From an uncultured Butyrivibrio sp. (GTDB lineage Bacteria > Bacillota > Clostridia > Lachnospirales > Lachnospiraceae), in assembly GCA_946623755.1 (NCBI GenBank), contig CAMORK010000006.1:1-62002 (forward strand): 62,002 nt of DNA, written 5' to 3'. The notes below the pieces were generated by a model that worked only from the letters and a program-made list of their open reading frames with translations, had not been told where the DNA came from and made no database searches. The translations under genes and the position numbers were made by a program. Positions 49,876-58,564 of this stretch are shown piece after piece (position 1 is the stretch's first letter; each line of letters opens with the position of its first letter).

Positions 49876-50579
49876 GCTGCAATCACAGCCAGTACCACTG
49901 CCGGGAGCATGTTGGCTACCCGCAACTTCTTCCCCCATACAAGATTTATGCCTACGCAGAAGATCAGGATTGAACCTATCAGGGACAGATAGTTTATCGC
50001 AAGGTCAGTCATGATTGGCGAGATGAGCTTCGCAAGAATTGTTATGGTTCCTTCAAAGAGGAATATGGGAATTGCAGAAAAGGCGCTTCCCTTTCCCATG
50101 GAGGAAGTCATCATGACTACGATGATAAAATCCAGTACTGACTTTATGGCAAGTGTCGTATAATCGCCGAGAACGCCGTCCTGGATTGCACCGACAATTG
50201 CCATGGCTCCTATGCATATGGTGAGGGATGTTGTGACAAAAGCATCGACAAATCTTGTATCTGATGCGTTTCCGGTTTTTATCTTGAGCCATTCGCCAAA
50301 TTTCTCAAACCAGCTTTCTATTCCTGCCAGTTCACCTATGAGTGCGCCGATGGTCAGGCACAGCACAACAAGCATTGCCTTGCCGCTTGTGATGGTGGCT
50401 CCGTTTACGGTGAGCATTCCCTCCATAGCTCCGGCGATGGCGATAAACAGTACGCTCACGCCGCATACTCTGTTGAGTGCCTCCTGCTGTTCCTGCTTGA
50501 ACAGTCCTCCTGCGAAGTGTCCTATGAATCCGCCGGCGATAACTGCGACGGTGTTGATGATTGTTCCCAGTCCTATCAT
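49851..50579 (-). CDS. DUF554 (YdfK-like) membrane protein
   Basis: 242 residues, six to seven transmembrane helices. It has the family start G-L-G-T-I-I-N-T-V-A-V-I-A-G-G and G-A-L-I-G-E. Function unknown. It is encoded downstream of a minisatellite and begins 4 nt after GGAGGGAG-like purines. Confidence 0.88.
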   Translation of the reverse strand: MIGLGTIINTVAVIAGGFIGHFAGGLFKQEQQEALNRVCGVSVLFIAIAGAMEGMLTVNGATITSGKAMLVVLCLTIGALIGELAGIESWFEKFGEWLKIKTGNASDTRFVDAFVTTSLTICIGAMAIVGAIQDGVLGDYTTLAIKSVLDFIIVVMMTSSMGKGSAFSAIPIFLFEGTITILAKLISPIMTDLAINYLSLIGSILIFCVGINLVWGKKLRVANMLPAVVLAVIAAYLHCPFS

Positions 50580-50610
50580 TTATGCTCCCTCTCTGATTCT
50601 CTGATTTTGT

Positions 50611-50960
50611 TTTTCATGTCCTGGGGGCTGTATCCTGCCATTTTGCCACAGATTCCAGCAGGAGATACCAGCTTCTGCTTGCTTTTTTCATGTCCCGGGG
50701 GGCTTTAACCTGCCCTTCTGCCACAGATTCCAATAAGAGATACCACCTTCTGCTTGCTTTTTTCATGTCCCGGAGGCTTTAATCTGCCATTTTGCCACAG
50801 ATTTCAGCAAGGGATACCCTCTTCTACTTGCTTTTCTCATGTCCCGAAGGCTTTAACCTGCCCTTCTGCCACAGATTCCAGCAAGGGATACCCTCTTCTG
50901 CTTGCTTTTCTCATGTCCCGAAGGCTGTAATCTACCCTTCTGCCACAGATTACAGCAAGG
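50611..50960. repeat. 74-75 bp minisatellite, about 4.7 units
   Basis: CATGTCC starts at 50615, 50689, 50764, 50838 and 50912, i.e. steps of 74, 75, 74 and 74. Conserved blocks are GCCACAGATT and TTCTGCTTGC (or TTCTACTTGC), and copies differ by a few substitutions each. It fills the whole spacer between the DUF554 and DNA glycosylase genes. No conserved open frame, so noncoding. Confidence 0.92.
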
Positions 50961-50965
50961 AGCAA

Positions 50966-51445
50966 CTACTCCGCCTTGATACAGCTCCACGCCTCAAGCA
51001 ATCTATCCATGTTCCAGGCTGCGTTCGCGGGGCTGGTTGACGGAAGGCAGATGGCAGGTCTTTTGACCAAAGCTTCCATATACTTCTCGTAATACTTGAG
51101 CGCTGTCTTGCCATTAACGTAGATTGCCCTGATATCTGCCACACCAAGGATAACCGAAAGGTCGTTGACAACCACGTTGCTGATGCTGGAATCCGATGAT
51201 CCAACGATGTCGCAGAACTTTATCACATCCCAGAGTGCAATATGATTTCTTAGCAAAAGAGCTTTCTTCTCCTCGATACTCTTCGGCTCTTCTTCATTAA
51301 AAACCGCCGATATCACTTTCCAGAATCTATTCTGCTTGTGTCCATAAAAGAAGCCTTCCTCCCTGGATTTCACAGAAGGAAAACTTCCTAGGATCAGTAT
51401 TTTGGAATCCTTGTCATAAACAGGTTCAATCGGATGTACTACCAT
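50966..51445 (-). CDS. DNA-deoxyinosine glycosylase (family 6 UDG-like)
   Basis: 159 residues. Motif 1 is I-L-G-S-F-P-S and motif 2 is L-P-S-T-S-P-A-N-A, matching the hypoxanthine-DNA glycosylase branch of the uracil-DNA glycosylase superfamily. Excises deaminated adenine from DNA. It overlaps the upstream Nudix gene by 7 nt. The operon pairs base repair with nucleotide-pool clean-up. Confidence 0.85.
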   Translation of the reverse strand: MVVHPIEPVYDKDSKILILGSFPSVKSREEGFFYGHKQNRFWKVISAVFNEEEPKSIEEKKALLLRNHIALWDVIKFCDIVGSSDSSISNVVVNDLSVILGVADIRAIYVNGKTALKYYEKYMEALVKRPAICLPSTSPANAAWNMDRLLEAWSCIKAE

Positions 51446-51942
51446 AATCTCTCATCTACCTTCTTCCGCTCATCAGATATTATATACTTAACAGTATTCT
51501 CCGGATGTTGTAATTCGGTCTTGAAAAACTTCGGGTAAACTGTGATCTCATCATCAGGTGAAACCCAGCGCAGATACTCCTTGTGGTCATCCTCGGTAAA
51601 ACTGCCGCTCATAGGCTCGAAGTCATCAGGCACCTTCATGTAAAAGAAAAATGAGATCTCATATATCAGCTTACCTAAATTCATTTCATCATCGCCATAG
51701 AAATAGTTCTCATTAACAAATCCAAGGCGATCTATCTCCATCTTAATGCCTGTCTCCTCATAAACTTCCCTGACAACCGCTTCCTCAGCTGTTTCACCAA
51801 ATTTGATCCTGCCTCCGACAGAGTACAGATAATCAGCCCTGTCATTTCCGACCATGAGGAACTTGCCGTCTTTAAGGATTATCGCGCCAACTCTTATATT
51901 GATAAGGCCGCTGTCGCAGGCCACTGTCATGTCTTTATTCAT
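51439..51942 (-). CDS. Nudix hydrolase
   Basis: 167 residues from ATG 51942, which has GGAG 9 nt upstream; the longer frame starts at a TTG inside the preceding stop and is rejected. The Nudix box starts at G-R-I-K-F-G-E-T and ends R-E-V-Y-E-E-T-G-I, all catalytic residues present. Hydrolyses a nucleoside diphosphate derivative. It lies between two genes of the same strand that also handle nucleotides. Confidence 0.9.
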   Translation of the reverse strand: MNKDMTVACDSGLINIRVGAIILKDGKFLMVGNDRADYLYSVGGRIKFGETAEEAVVREVYEETGIKMEIDRLGFVNENYFYGDDEMNLGKLIYEISFFFYMKVPDDFEPMSGSFTEDDHKEYLRWVSPDDEITVYPKFFKTELQHPENTVKYIISDERKKVDERLW

Positions 51943-51959
51943 TACCCATATCTCCAATG

Positions 51960-53741
51960 TCAATATTCATAGAACTCAAGTGCGAACAGGATCGCCAGAA
52001 TTGAAATGCCGTCCTTAGTTCCGTTACTCCTGAGTAGCTCTTTTACCTCTGAAACGCTCATCCACTGCTTGTAGGCAACTTCATCCACATCCTTAATGCT
52101 ACTCTCGGAATCGACCTTGGCAGCAAATACATGAGCTGTGCAGTCTGACATTCCGTTAGTCGGGTTCTGCGGACCCAGGAATTTCAGGTCTTTCAGAGTG
52201 CAGCCGGTCTCTTCCATAGCTTCTCTTCTGGCCGCTTCCTCTTTTGTCTCGCCGTCCTCAATTCGGCCTGCCGGGATCTCCCATTCCAACCGGTGCACGG
52301 TGTATCTCTTTTCACGGATCATCAGTATCTCATTTTTCTCGTTGAATATAACGATGCTGACTGCCTCGTGCGGATAGTGGATCTGATGGTACTTATCGAT
52401 CACATGTCCGCTGGGGAGCCTGACCTTGTCTGTGTACAGGCACACGTAGTCGCTCTCGTATATTGTTGTTCGCTCAAGCCTTTCAGGGAGCTTGACGTTC
52501 ATCTCATCCTGTGCTGCCTGTTCAGACTCTGCAGCCACATTTTTATCACCCGTTTCAGGCTCATCAGCTGTACACATTACCACGCCCGTTGATTTATGGA
52601 TGAAGAAATATCCGTCTTCATCCATCTTGGACTGAACGTGCTTGTAAAAAGACTCTTTGTCACCATTTACCAGTTTACTGGCTTCCTCAGAATAAGAAGC
52701 CACATAATTAAGGATCAGCTCTTCATCCGGTACATAAAGATCATTTTTCTGTTCTTCAACTGAAACCACATTAAAATAGGGATCAAGCTCTTCCTTAGCC
52801 GTCTCCAGCCATATGTCAAATCCGCTTGAAGGGTACTTCACACTTGGATAATACTCACCTATAAAGTCGTGAAGCTCGCGCATGTGCTGCTGCCCGATCA
52901 GCGTACAGGAGAACCTTCCTCCTTTTGCCAGAAGGCTCTTTATCTTTTTGTATAATTCCAGCCTGCTCTCGCGCGCCACATGATAGAGCATATGGTTTGC
53001 CATGATTAGATCAAAACCCGATGTGGGGTACGAGAAATCCGCAGCATCGCGCTTTTCAATCACGAAGCGAAGGTTCTTTTCAGGATATTTATCCACAATC
53101 TCTTTTGCCACATTTCTTGCACTTGCAAGCATTCCGTCCGAATAATCAACCAGATGGATCTCAAGGTCCTTCGGCAAAAGATCTGCCACCCGGCTCCAAA
53201 ATGTTGCAGCTCCGCAGCCAATGTCCAGAATCTTCATTCCGACTTTTATCTGCTCCCTCTCAAAAAGCCAGTGGAACCACTCGGTGTCGGCGGTGCTGTA
53301 ATCGTGAATGGATATTCTCTTTTTCAGGTTAGTGTCGCTCTTGTACTGCTCAATGACTTCTTCCCTGTCTCTTGTAAGCTCAATGACATGGCGGAGGTTA
53401 TCCCAAAACTCCTCATCCCCGGAATCATTTGTCTTCCTAATGGCATCGATCAGTCTTGTGATGTGCTCTTTCTTGTCCAGAAGCAGTGCTTCCTGTTCCT
53501 TCAAGGACTTCTGCATATCGGAGCTGTCATCTCTCATCATCTCAGATATCTGCTCCAGCGAAAAATCCATGTACTTGAGCATCAGGATCTTCTGCAAGCG
53601 AACAACGCTGTCCTCGTCGTAAAGCCTGTAGCCGGCTTCGGAGTACTCACACGGACGCAGCAATTTCTTTTCATCATAGAATCTTACAGTACGCGCAGAA
53701 ACACCAAGTTTTTTAGCCAATTCCCCAGCTGTATACCTCAT
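51960..53741 (-). CDS. MerR - SAM methyltransferase - Nudix fusion protein
   Basis: 593 residues with three parts. Residues 1-75 are a MerR winged HTH (Y-T-A-G-E-L-A-K-K-L-G-V, then R-T-V-R-F-Y-D-E) with a coiled coil to about 105. Residues 150-300 are a class I methyltransferase with motif I I-L-D-I-G-C-G-A-A. Residues 430-593 are a Nudix domain of ADP-ribose pyrophosphatase type, with the box at about 492-514 (G-R-I-E-D-G-E-T ... E-E-T-G-C). All key residues appear intact. The order regulator, methyltransferase, hydrolase in one chain is unusual; substrate unknown. Confidence 0.85.
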   Translation of the reverse strand: MRYTAGELAKKLGVSARTVRFYDEKKLLRPCEYSEAGYRLYDEDSVVRLQKILMLKYMDFSLEQISEMMRDDSSDMQKSLKEQEALLLDKKEHITRLIDAIRKTNDSGDEEFWDNLRHVIELTRDREEVIEQYKSDTNLKKRISIHDYSTADTEWFHWLFEREQIKVGMKILDIGCGAATFWSRVADLLPKDLEIHLVDYSDGMLASARNVAKEIVDKYPEKNLRFVIEKRDAADFSYPTSGFDLIMANHMLYHVARESRLELYKKIKSLLAKGGRFSCTLIGQQHMRELHDFIGEYYPSVKYPSSGFDIWLETAKEELDPYFNVVSVEEQKNDLYVPDEELILNYVASYSEEASKLVNGDKESFYKHVQSKMDEDGYFFIHKSTGVVMCTADEPETGDKNVAAESEQAAQDEMNVKLPERLERTTIYESDYVCLYTDKVRLPSGHVIDKYHQIHYPHEAVSIVIFNEKNEILMIREKRYTVHRLEWEIPAGRIEDGETKEEAARREAMEETGCTLKDLKFLGPQNPTNGMSDCTAHVFAAKVDSESSIKDVDEVAYKQWMSVSEVKELLRSNGTKDGISILAILFALEFYEY

Positions 53742-53808
53742 TCTTCATACCTCTCCTTGTCCTGTTTTTTCTGATTCTATGCCTTTACGTTACGTCAAAG
53801 TCAACACC

Positions 53809-54456
53809 TTAATTTATAGCTGTGCTGTTACTGAATTGCCTCTGCAGTTTCTCGTAGAAACCAATGTAATATGCGATTCGCTCAGCCCAGATCTTTTCTG
53901 CTGTTTTGGTGCCAAGCTCCATTTGCATTGCTTTCCCCAGCTTCTCGATCCTGGTATTAACAAGTTCTGTCTTTTCCTCAAAGCTCATTTCCAGAAATTT
54001 ATCATGGACAAGCATCTCATGAATACGATATACATCAAACCTGTCGATGTTGTCAGCGTCCCCTACCGACAGCGCAAAAGAAGATCTCTCACCCTCAAAG
54101 TCAGCCTCGTCGTCAACATGGATCGCTATCCCATAGCACATGTCATTCACCCTGTCTTCAGGCAGGCCTAGCTCAAGCAGAAATGGACGCGCTATCTTTG
54201 CTGCATTTCTCCCATGGTCCTTCCAGCCATCATCATCGAAGTCCTCGCAGTAAGACACATCATGCAAAAGACATGCCATCACCATCTCAGTTACATCAAA
54301 GCCTTCCTTCTCAGCAATCTCTTTTCCTATATTCGCAACCCTGTATGAATGCTCAAGCCTGTAGGCCTTCTCATCCGGATGGTCTTTGAAATATGCGCTG
54401 CCATTGAATTTCTGCTTGAGGAAGTTCTCGGTTTTAGTTATAAGCTCTGTGTTCAT
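53809..54456 (-). CDS. HD-domain phosphohydrolase
   Basis: 215 residues. The HD motif is L-E-H-S-Y-R-V-A (first His) and C-L-L-H-D-V-S-Y (His-Asp), with further His in D-H-G-R-N-A-A-K and Asp in S-V-G-D-A-D-N. Metal-dependent nucleotide phosphohydrolase fold; substrate not evident. The minus-strand promoter region is the start of the 63-bp array. Confidence 0.85.
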   Translation of the reverse strand: MNTELITKTENFLKQKFNGSAYFKDHPDEKAYRLEHSYRVANIGKEIAEKEGFDVTEMVMACLLHDVSYCEDFDDDGWKDHGRNAAKIARPFLLELGLPEDRVNDMCYGIAIHVDDEADFEGERSSFALSVGDADNIDRFDVYRIHEMLVHDKFLEMSFEEKTELVNTRIEKLGKAMQMELGTKTAEKIWAERIAYYIGFYEKLQRQFSNSTAIN

Positions 54457-54503
54457 GTTCTTCTCCCATTGCTATTCTTCAATTTCCTAAGAATTCTGCA
54501 TAT

Positions 54504-54795
54504 CACTATAGTATTTTGCTAAAACTCAATTATTCTAGTACATCAACTCAAACCATTATCGAATTTTGTTATAGAATTTATCACATACATCATAATTCTA
54601 GTACAGCCAAATACTCATCTCATCGTTCCCACTATAGAATTTGCAAAAAAGAATCAGATTCTAGTACAAACATCCGATCGCAACCTTATGGCTGTTATAG
54701 TTTCTGATGGTTTTTTCAAGATTCTAGTACAAACAAGTGCTTATCTCATTTTTCCCATTATAGAATTTGCAAAAAAGCCTCAGATTCTAGTACAA
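54504..54795 (+). repeat. 63-bp phased tandem repeat array
   Basis: ATTCTAGTAC starts at 54532, 54595, 54658, 54721 and 54784, steps of exactly 63. An inverted counterpart TATAG(AAT) starts at unit position 39, at 54507, 54570, 54633, 54696 and 54759, also in steps of 63. Units 2 and 4 share most bases, including TATAGAATTTGCAAAAAAG; unit 3 keeps mainly the two motifs. The plus-strand frame is open from 54523 to 54843 as 21-residue repeats (I-L-V-Q-T ... I-E-F-A-K-K), but has no start or SD. It separates the HD gene from the broken acetyltransferase. Confidence 0.9.
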
Positions 54796-54818
54796 ACATA
54801 CTTTGTCTATAGCCATGA

Positions 54819-55366
54819 TTACCTCAAATCTAGAACCATGTAGATGTCATCACTGTATGAGCCATCATCGTATTTGTTGGCGTTCGGCATACGGCCACAT
54901 TCCTTGAAGTCAAGACTCTCATACAGATGGTATGCCCTATCGTTCCCGCTTATAACTGTAAGCTCTGCCTGCTCATAGCCGCAGTCCTTTATCTTTTGTA
55001 TCAGTCCTCCAGCATCAATCTGCCAAGGCCAAATCCTGTATACCTTTGGAAAAGAGCTATCCCGATATCCGCTCTGTGCCTTGCTCTCCTACTACTTCCT
55101 CTGGTGGTAAAAGAGCAGTTTCCTGCATATACGCCATCTACAAAAGCCAGCATGACCATCGAATCATCGGCTTCGTTATGGTGCTTGATGAACTTGATCT
55201 CATCTTCTGTTGTGTATTTAACCTCGTCAGGATTAACCAGCAAAAAGTTGGTTTCTCCGCAAACTGTCTTAAGATAATCTATAAGCATGTCAGCTTCATC
55301 TTCATGTGCGCTGCGCAGTATTATATTTCTTTCTCCCAAAGTATACTTTTCTTCATCAAAGATCAT
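54819..55366 (-). pseudogene. GNAT acetyltransferase, frameshifted
   Basis: The 5' frame (55366 to 55001) gives 121 residues up to G-F-G-L-G-R-L-M-L-E-D then TGA. One base later the correct continuation appears in another frame, running to TAA at 54819 with the GNAT end G-N-D-R-A-Y-H-L-Y-E-S-L-D-F. A single missing base near 55002 explains it. Without it the protein would be about 182 residues with an intact acetyl-CoA loop. Real mutation or sequencing error cannot be told. Confidence 0.85.
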
Positions 55367-55408
55367 TGTTATTGCTCCTTCACTAATAGTAATAACTTTT
55401 ACATACTC

Positions 55409-55459
55409 TTCTATAGTACAGGATGGCAGCCAAAAAGAGAACGGTCTTTGCTACGATTC
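55409..55459. repeat. TTCTATAGTACA dispersed repeat, copy 1
   Basis: TTCTATAGTACA (55409-55420), then GATGGCAGC, an A-run, GAGAAC and CTACGATTC. It matches 57024-57075 over its whole length. It lies upstream of the broken GNAT gene. In the matching copy the far end is the last codons of a GGDEF gene and its terminator, so this copy may be a duplicated 3' gene end. Confidence 0.75.
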
Positions 55460-55500
55460 AACCATATTTACTGATCAAGTACATTCCTTTTTATCTATAG

Positions 55501-55788
55501 TCGGACCAGAAATGGTAATTAAAGTGTCTAAGCCGATATTTTCGGTGATTCCGGGGATTTTTTATAAGAACGCATAATAGAGAATCGGACTATTATTCAT
55601 ATTTCTGTTATTTAGTCCTACTTTTTACCTTGAAATCCAATAAAAATGAAATAAAACTAGCTGTTTTATCGGACGTACAATCGTGGATCGTGAAGTTAGT
55701 CCGATTACTACGTCTTTTAAGAGTTTGAAATAGCCTTTTTTCAATAATAAAGTCGGACCAGATAAGGCCTTTAAGCTTATTGGTCCGA
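55501..55788 (-). repeat. four-module 84-bp phased repeat element, copy B (inverted)
   Basis: On the plus strand TCGGAC starts at 55501, 55585, 55669 and 55753. Partners start at 55531 (AGCCGA), 55615 (GTCCTA), 55699 and 55783 (GTCCGA), every step 84 bp. Read on the minus strand it aligns gap-free with copy A at 5834-6121, module for module. Spacers are diverged but recognisable. It fills most of the 480-bp gap between the GNAT pseudogene and the chromate transporter genes. Stops occur in every module in all frames I tried, so it is not coding now. Confidence 0.9.
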
Positions 55789-55843
55789 CAAATTCATGAA
55801 TTTCCCTGCCTAAAATTCAATACTGCCACTATTATCAATTAAC

Positions 55844-56404
55844 TTATATTCCATAAACCACTACTCCTACTACTGCTGCAATGCATATGAGTCCTATAGG
55901 TGATATGCCATTTTTCCTTACTTTTCTCGCACCATAATATACAATCGCGAGACCTATAGTTATAAGAATTGCTGTGATATCGATACCGTTTTCATTCATA
56001 AAACCGCAGTTGCCAAGGATCATATACGCTCCGGTCGCCAAAATGACACCGATAACGCAGGACTTAAGCCCCGTCAGAATTGCCTGTGCATAAGGGTTTT
56101 TCAGAAGGGTCTTCGCAAGCCCCATTATGATCAGTATTATAAAGAACGCAGGAAGTACGACCGCTGTCGTTGCAATCACAGCTCCCAAGAGTCCGCCTTT
56201 GTTGCTTCCGATGTATGTTGCAAGGTTCACCATGAGGGGGCCAGGCGTACTCTCGCTGACAGCTATCATATAGGAAATCATCTCATCATCCATCCAGCCG
56301 TGGGCCAGCACTACATCTCTGATAAGAGGAATCGCTGCATATGCACCGCCAAAGGAGAACAGTCCGACTTCCAGAAATCCAATCAAAAGATCAAGGTAGA
56401 TCAT
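55844..56404 (-). CDS. ChrA-type chromate transporter, second half-subunit
   Basis: 186 residues, five to six transmembrane helices. It has the CHR-domain signature F-S-F-G-G-A-Y-A-A-I-P-L and S-E-S-T-P-G-P-L-M-V-N. Paired short CHR proteins form a heterodimer equal to one long ChrA. Its start overlaps the stop of the partner by 4 nt. Confidence 0.9.
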   Translation of the reverse strand: MIYLDLLIGFLEVGLFSFGGAYAAIPLIRDVVLAHGWMDDEMISYMIAVSESTPGPLMVNLATYIGSNKGGLLGAVIATTAVVLPAFFIILIIMGLAKTLLKNPYAQAILTGLKSCVIGVILATGAYMILGNCGFMNENGIDITAILITIGLAIVYYGARKVRKNGISPIGLICIAAVVGVVVYGI

Positions 56405-56973
56405 ACCTGTCCCTCCTTTCTCCTGAATCTATTAATCTGAAAGAAGGTCAGGCTTACAAGTGCAGAGGCCAGCATGATCAATATGGATGACACATGTATC
56501 TTCAGCACATTAACAAGCATGAGCACAACAAAGGCTGCAACAAGAATCCCAACTTGCAAAGGCCTTTTCTGCATCTTCTTTATCATCTTAAGTGCAGCAT
56601 CTAGTATCAGTATGCCTACAGCGATCTTGATTCCCTGAAAAGCATGCGCAATCCACGTGATCTCCAAAAAGCCCTCAAGAAACATAGATATTGCAAAGAT
56701 TATGATAAAAGAAGGTAACACCACACCGAAGGTTGCCAGAACAGCCCCAGGTACCTTGCCCTTTTTATACCCGACAAATGTGGCGCAGTTGATCGCTATC
56801 GGCCCGGGCGTCGACTCCGCAATAACGGTGACATTCATCATCTCATCATGAGTGATCCAGTTTTTCTTTTCAACACAGATGTTCTCAATGATCGAGAGCA
56901 TCGCATAACCTCCACCAAAAGTAAAAAGTCCGATCCTTACGAAGGTCAAAAATAATTCAATAAGTATGGGCAT
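56401..56973 (-). CDS. ChrA-type chromate transporter, first half-subunit
   Basis: 190 residues from ATG 56973 (AAAGG 8 nt upstream). Starting there gives the usual CHR N-terminus E-L-F-L-T-F-V-R-I-G-L-F-T-F-G-G-G-Y. In-frame Met codons further upstream fall inside a repeated TTCTATAGTACA element and are unlikely. Second signature is A-E-S-T-P-G-P-I-A-I-N. Partner of the downstream gene. Confidence 0.9.
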   Translation of the reverse strand: MPILIELFLTFVRIGLFTFGGGYAMLSIIENICVEKKNWITHDEMMNVTVIAESTPGPIAINCATFVGYKKGKVPGAVLATFGVVLPSFIIIFAISMFLEGFLEITWIAHAFQGIKIAVGILILDAALKMIKKMQKRPLQVGILVAAFVVLMLVNVLKIHVSSILIMLASALVSLTFFQINRFRRKEGQV

Positions 56974-57023
56974 GACTATAGCCTTTCTATCATCACATAA
57001 AAGTATCGAAAATTTCTTTTTCA

Positions 57024-57075
57024 TTCTATAGTACATGATGGCAGCAAAAAAGAGAACCGTATTTCTACGATTCTC
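57024..57075. repeat. TTCTATAGTACA dispersed repeat, copy 2 (contains a terminator)
   Basis: TTCTATAGTACA (57024-57035) is followed by GATGGCAGC, an A-run and AGAGAA (57051-57056) / TTCTCT (57071-57076). Read on the minus strand it is a stem spanning the last codons of the GGDEF gene plus TTTTTT, i.e. a terminator, then TGTACTATAGAA just upstream of chrA. Confidence 0.75.
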
Positions 57076-58564
57076 TTGTCTTTGCTCCCATGTTCTTTAA
57101 TTCTTTTTTGCGGTCATACATCATATGATCCGCTCGTTCAAATAAATCATGTACCTGTTCATCATCCGGTTGAAGCGTTGTATAACCAATAGAAACAACA
57201 ACCCCGTTTCCCTTGATGTTTTCTTCTACCTGCCTGTTAAAGTCGGCAATTGTTTCCTCTCTGGTGTCGTAGCCTTTTCCTGATAAAAGAACTACGAACT
57301 CATCACCACCTGTTCTGTAAACCGAACCATGATTGAAAACATTGCAGATAAGAGAACATGCGTCTTTGATAAGCTTGTCACCGGCTGCATGTCCCTGTGT
57401 GTCATTGACATATTTAAGGCCATTTATATCACATGCTACAAGTGCCAGCTTTTCAACAGCTCCTTCACGGATCCAGCTGTTTAACTGAGCTTCCGTTTCC
57501 ATGTAGGCATGTTTATTTCTGACTCCCGTAAGTGAATCCGTATTTGCCATGCTCTTGAAAACTTTGCTGTTTTCTTTTTCTTCATTTAGTTTATCGTCGG
57601 CTACACGCCTCATCAGGTAGAATAATATAGCTGTGAATAAAGATGCTACCACAAGCAAGAACAGTATCTGCATACGATTAGCAGAAAGGCTCTTTTTGCT
57701 GATCTCCTGAAACTGATCCTGAATAACACTCTCACGGATCATTACAACCAGCTCCCACCCGGTGTCAGGCACGGGTTCATAGCATATAGTTTCAACTATG
57801 CCATTTATGGTGAAAGTCAGTGTACCTCTTTTCCCCTGCGCAAAATCATCGCGAAATGAATTCCACTGCTCATCAGAAACACTCCCGTGCGTGGCTTCAA
57901 AGATATTTTTGGTTCCGACAAGCTGGCCTAGCTCAGTTTCTGATATGTTTCCGCCGTTTGCGGAATACAGCGCAAAATGTGTACTCTCCTGATCATCAAA
58001 AGCAAGCAGATCAACTATGTCATTTATATCTATCTGAACAAAGCATGCTTTAAACTGTTTGCCCATTATCTTTATATCTATCGGGATTGCCAGACATAGA
58101 TCCTTAGATGAACCATAACGGAAAACAGTGCTTATCATCCTGCCTTCCAAGGTCTTATCTGCAAGGAATGGATGTCGGCTGCCACCGGTATATGTTGTGT
58201 ACTGGGTATAAACTATATCGTCCTCATCTACCAGAGCAAAGCGACTAAGAGACAAAAGCCTCTTCATTCTGCCAATCGCTGCACGAAGATCCTCCTGCGA
58301 TTCTATCTTCTCATCATCTATGACACTTACAGCCTTTTCCATGTAGTCAGAATTATTGTTGATCAGGTTTGTAATTGTCTTGGCTCGTCTGTCTGCCATA
58401 GATTCAAGATAAAACGCACTCACAGCAGAAACTGCCTGATTTGTTGACGAAATAGTCTGATTATAAGCCCAATATGTATTGGCGATTACCATTACCATGA
58501 TAAGAACACTACCTATCGCCGCAGTTATAGCCACTGCCTTTTCAGTAATCTTCTTACTTTTCAT
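57065..58564 (-). CDS. membrane GGDEF protein with Cache-type sensor
   Basis: 499 residues. TM1 is near 12-33, an extracytoplasmic dCache-like domain spans 40-285, TM2 is near 300-320, and the GGDEF domain has an intact T-G-G-D-E-F. Makes cyclic di-GMP. Its start overlaps the stop of a periplasmic-type binding protein gene by 4 nt, so the two are coupled. The binding protein may hand its ligand, or a bound state, to this sensor. Confidence 0.9.
   Translation of the reverse strand: MKSKKITEKAVAITAAIGSVLIMVMVIANTYWAYNQTISSTNQAVSAVSAFYLESMADRRAKTITNLINNNSDYMEKAVSVIDDEKIESQEDLRAAIGRMKRLLSLSRFALVDEDDIVYTQYTTYTGGSRHPFLADKTLEGRMISTVFRYGSSKDLCLAIPIDIKIMGKQFKACFVQIDINDIVDLLAFDDQESTHFALYSANGGNISETELGQLVGTKNIFEATHGSVSDEQWNSFRDDFAQGKRGTLTFTINGIVETICYEPVPDTGWELVVMIRESVIQDQFQEISKKSLSANRMQILFLLVVASLFTAILFYLMRRVADDKLNEEKENSKVFKSMANTDSLTGVRNKHAYMETEAQLNSWIREGAVEKLALVACDINGLKYVNDTQGHAAGDKLIKDACSLICNVFNHGSVYRTGGDEFVVLLSGKGYDTREETIADFNRQVEENIKGNGVVVSIGYTTLQPDDEQVHDLFERADHMMYDRKKELKNMGAKTRES

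Noticed and set aside
54504..54795. 63-bp array as CRISPR
   Set aside because: Conserved blocks are about 10 nt and partly inverted; units 2 and 4 share most of their whole length, so there are no unique spacers.
54523..54843. 63-bp array as a real 107-residue repeat protein
   Set aside because: The frame is open but has no start codon or SD, unit 3 diverges, and its end runs into the GNAT gene on the other strand. Kept only as an alternative.
55501..55788. 84-bp element as coding (84 = 28 codons)
   Set aside because: Stops fall in each module in the frames I translated; only short stretches read through.
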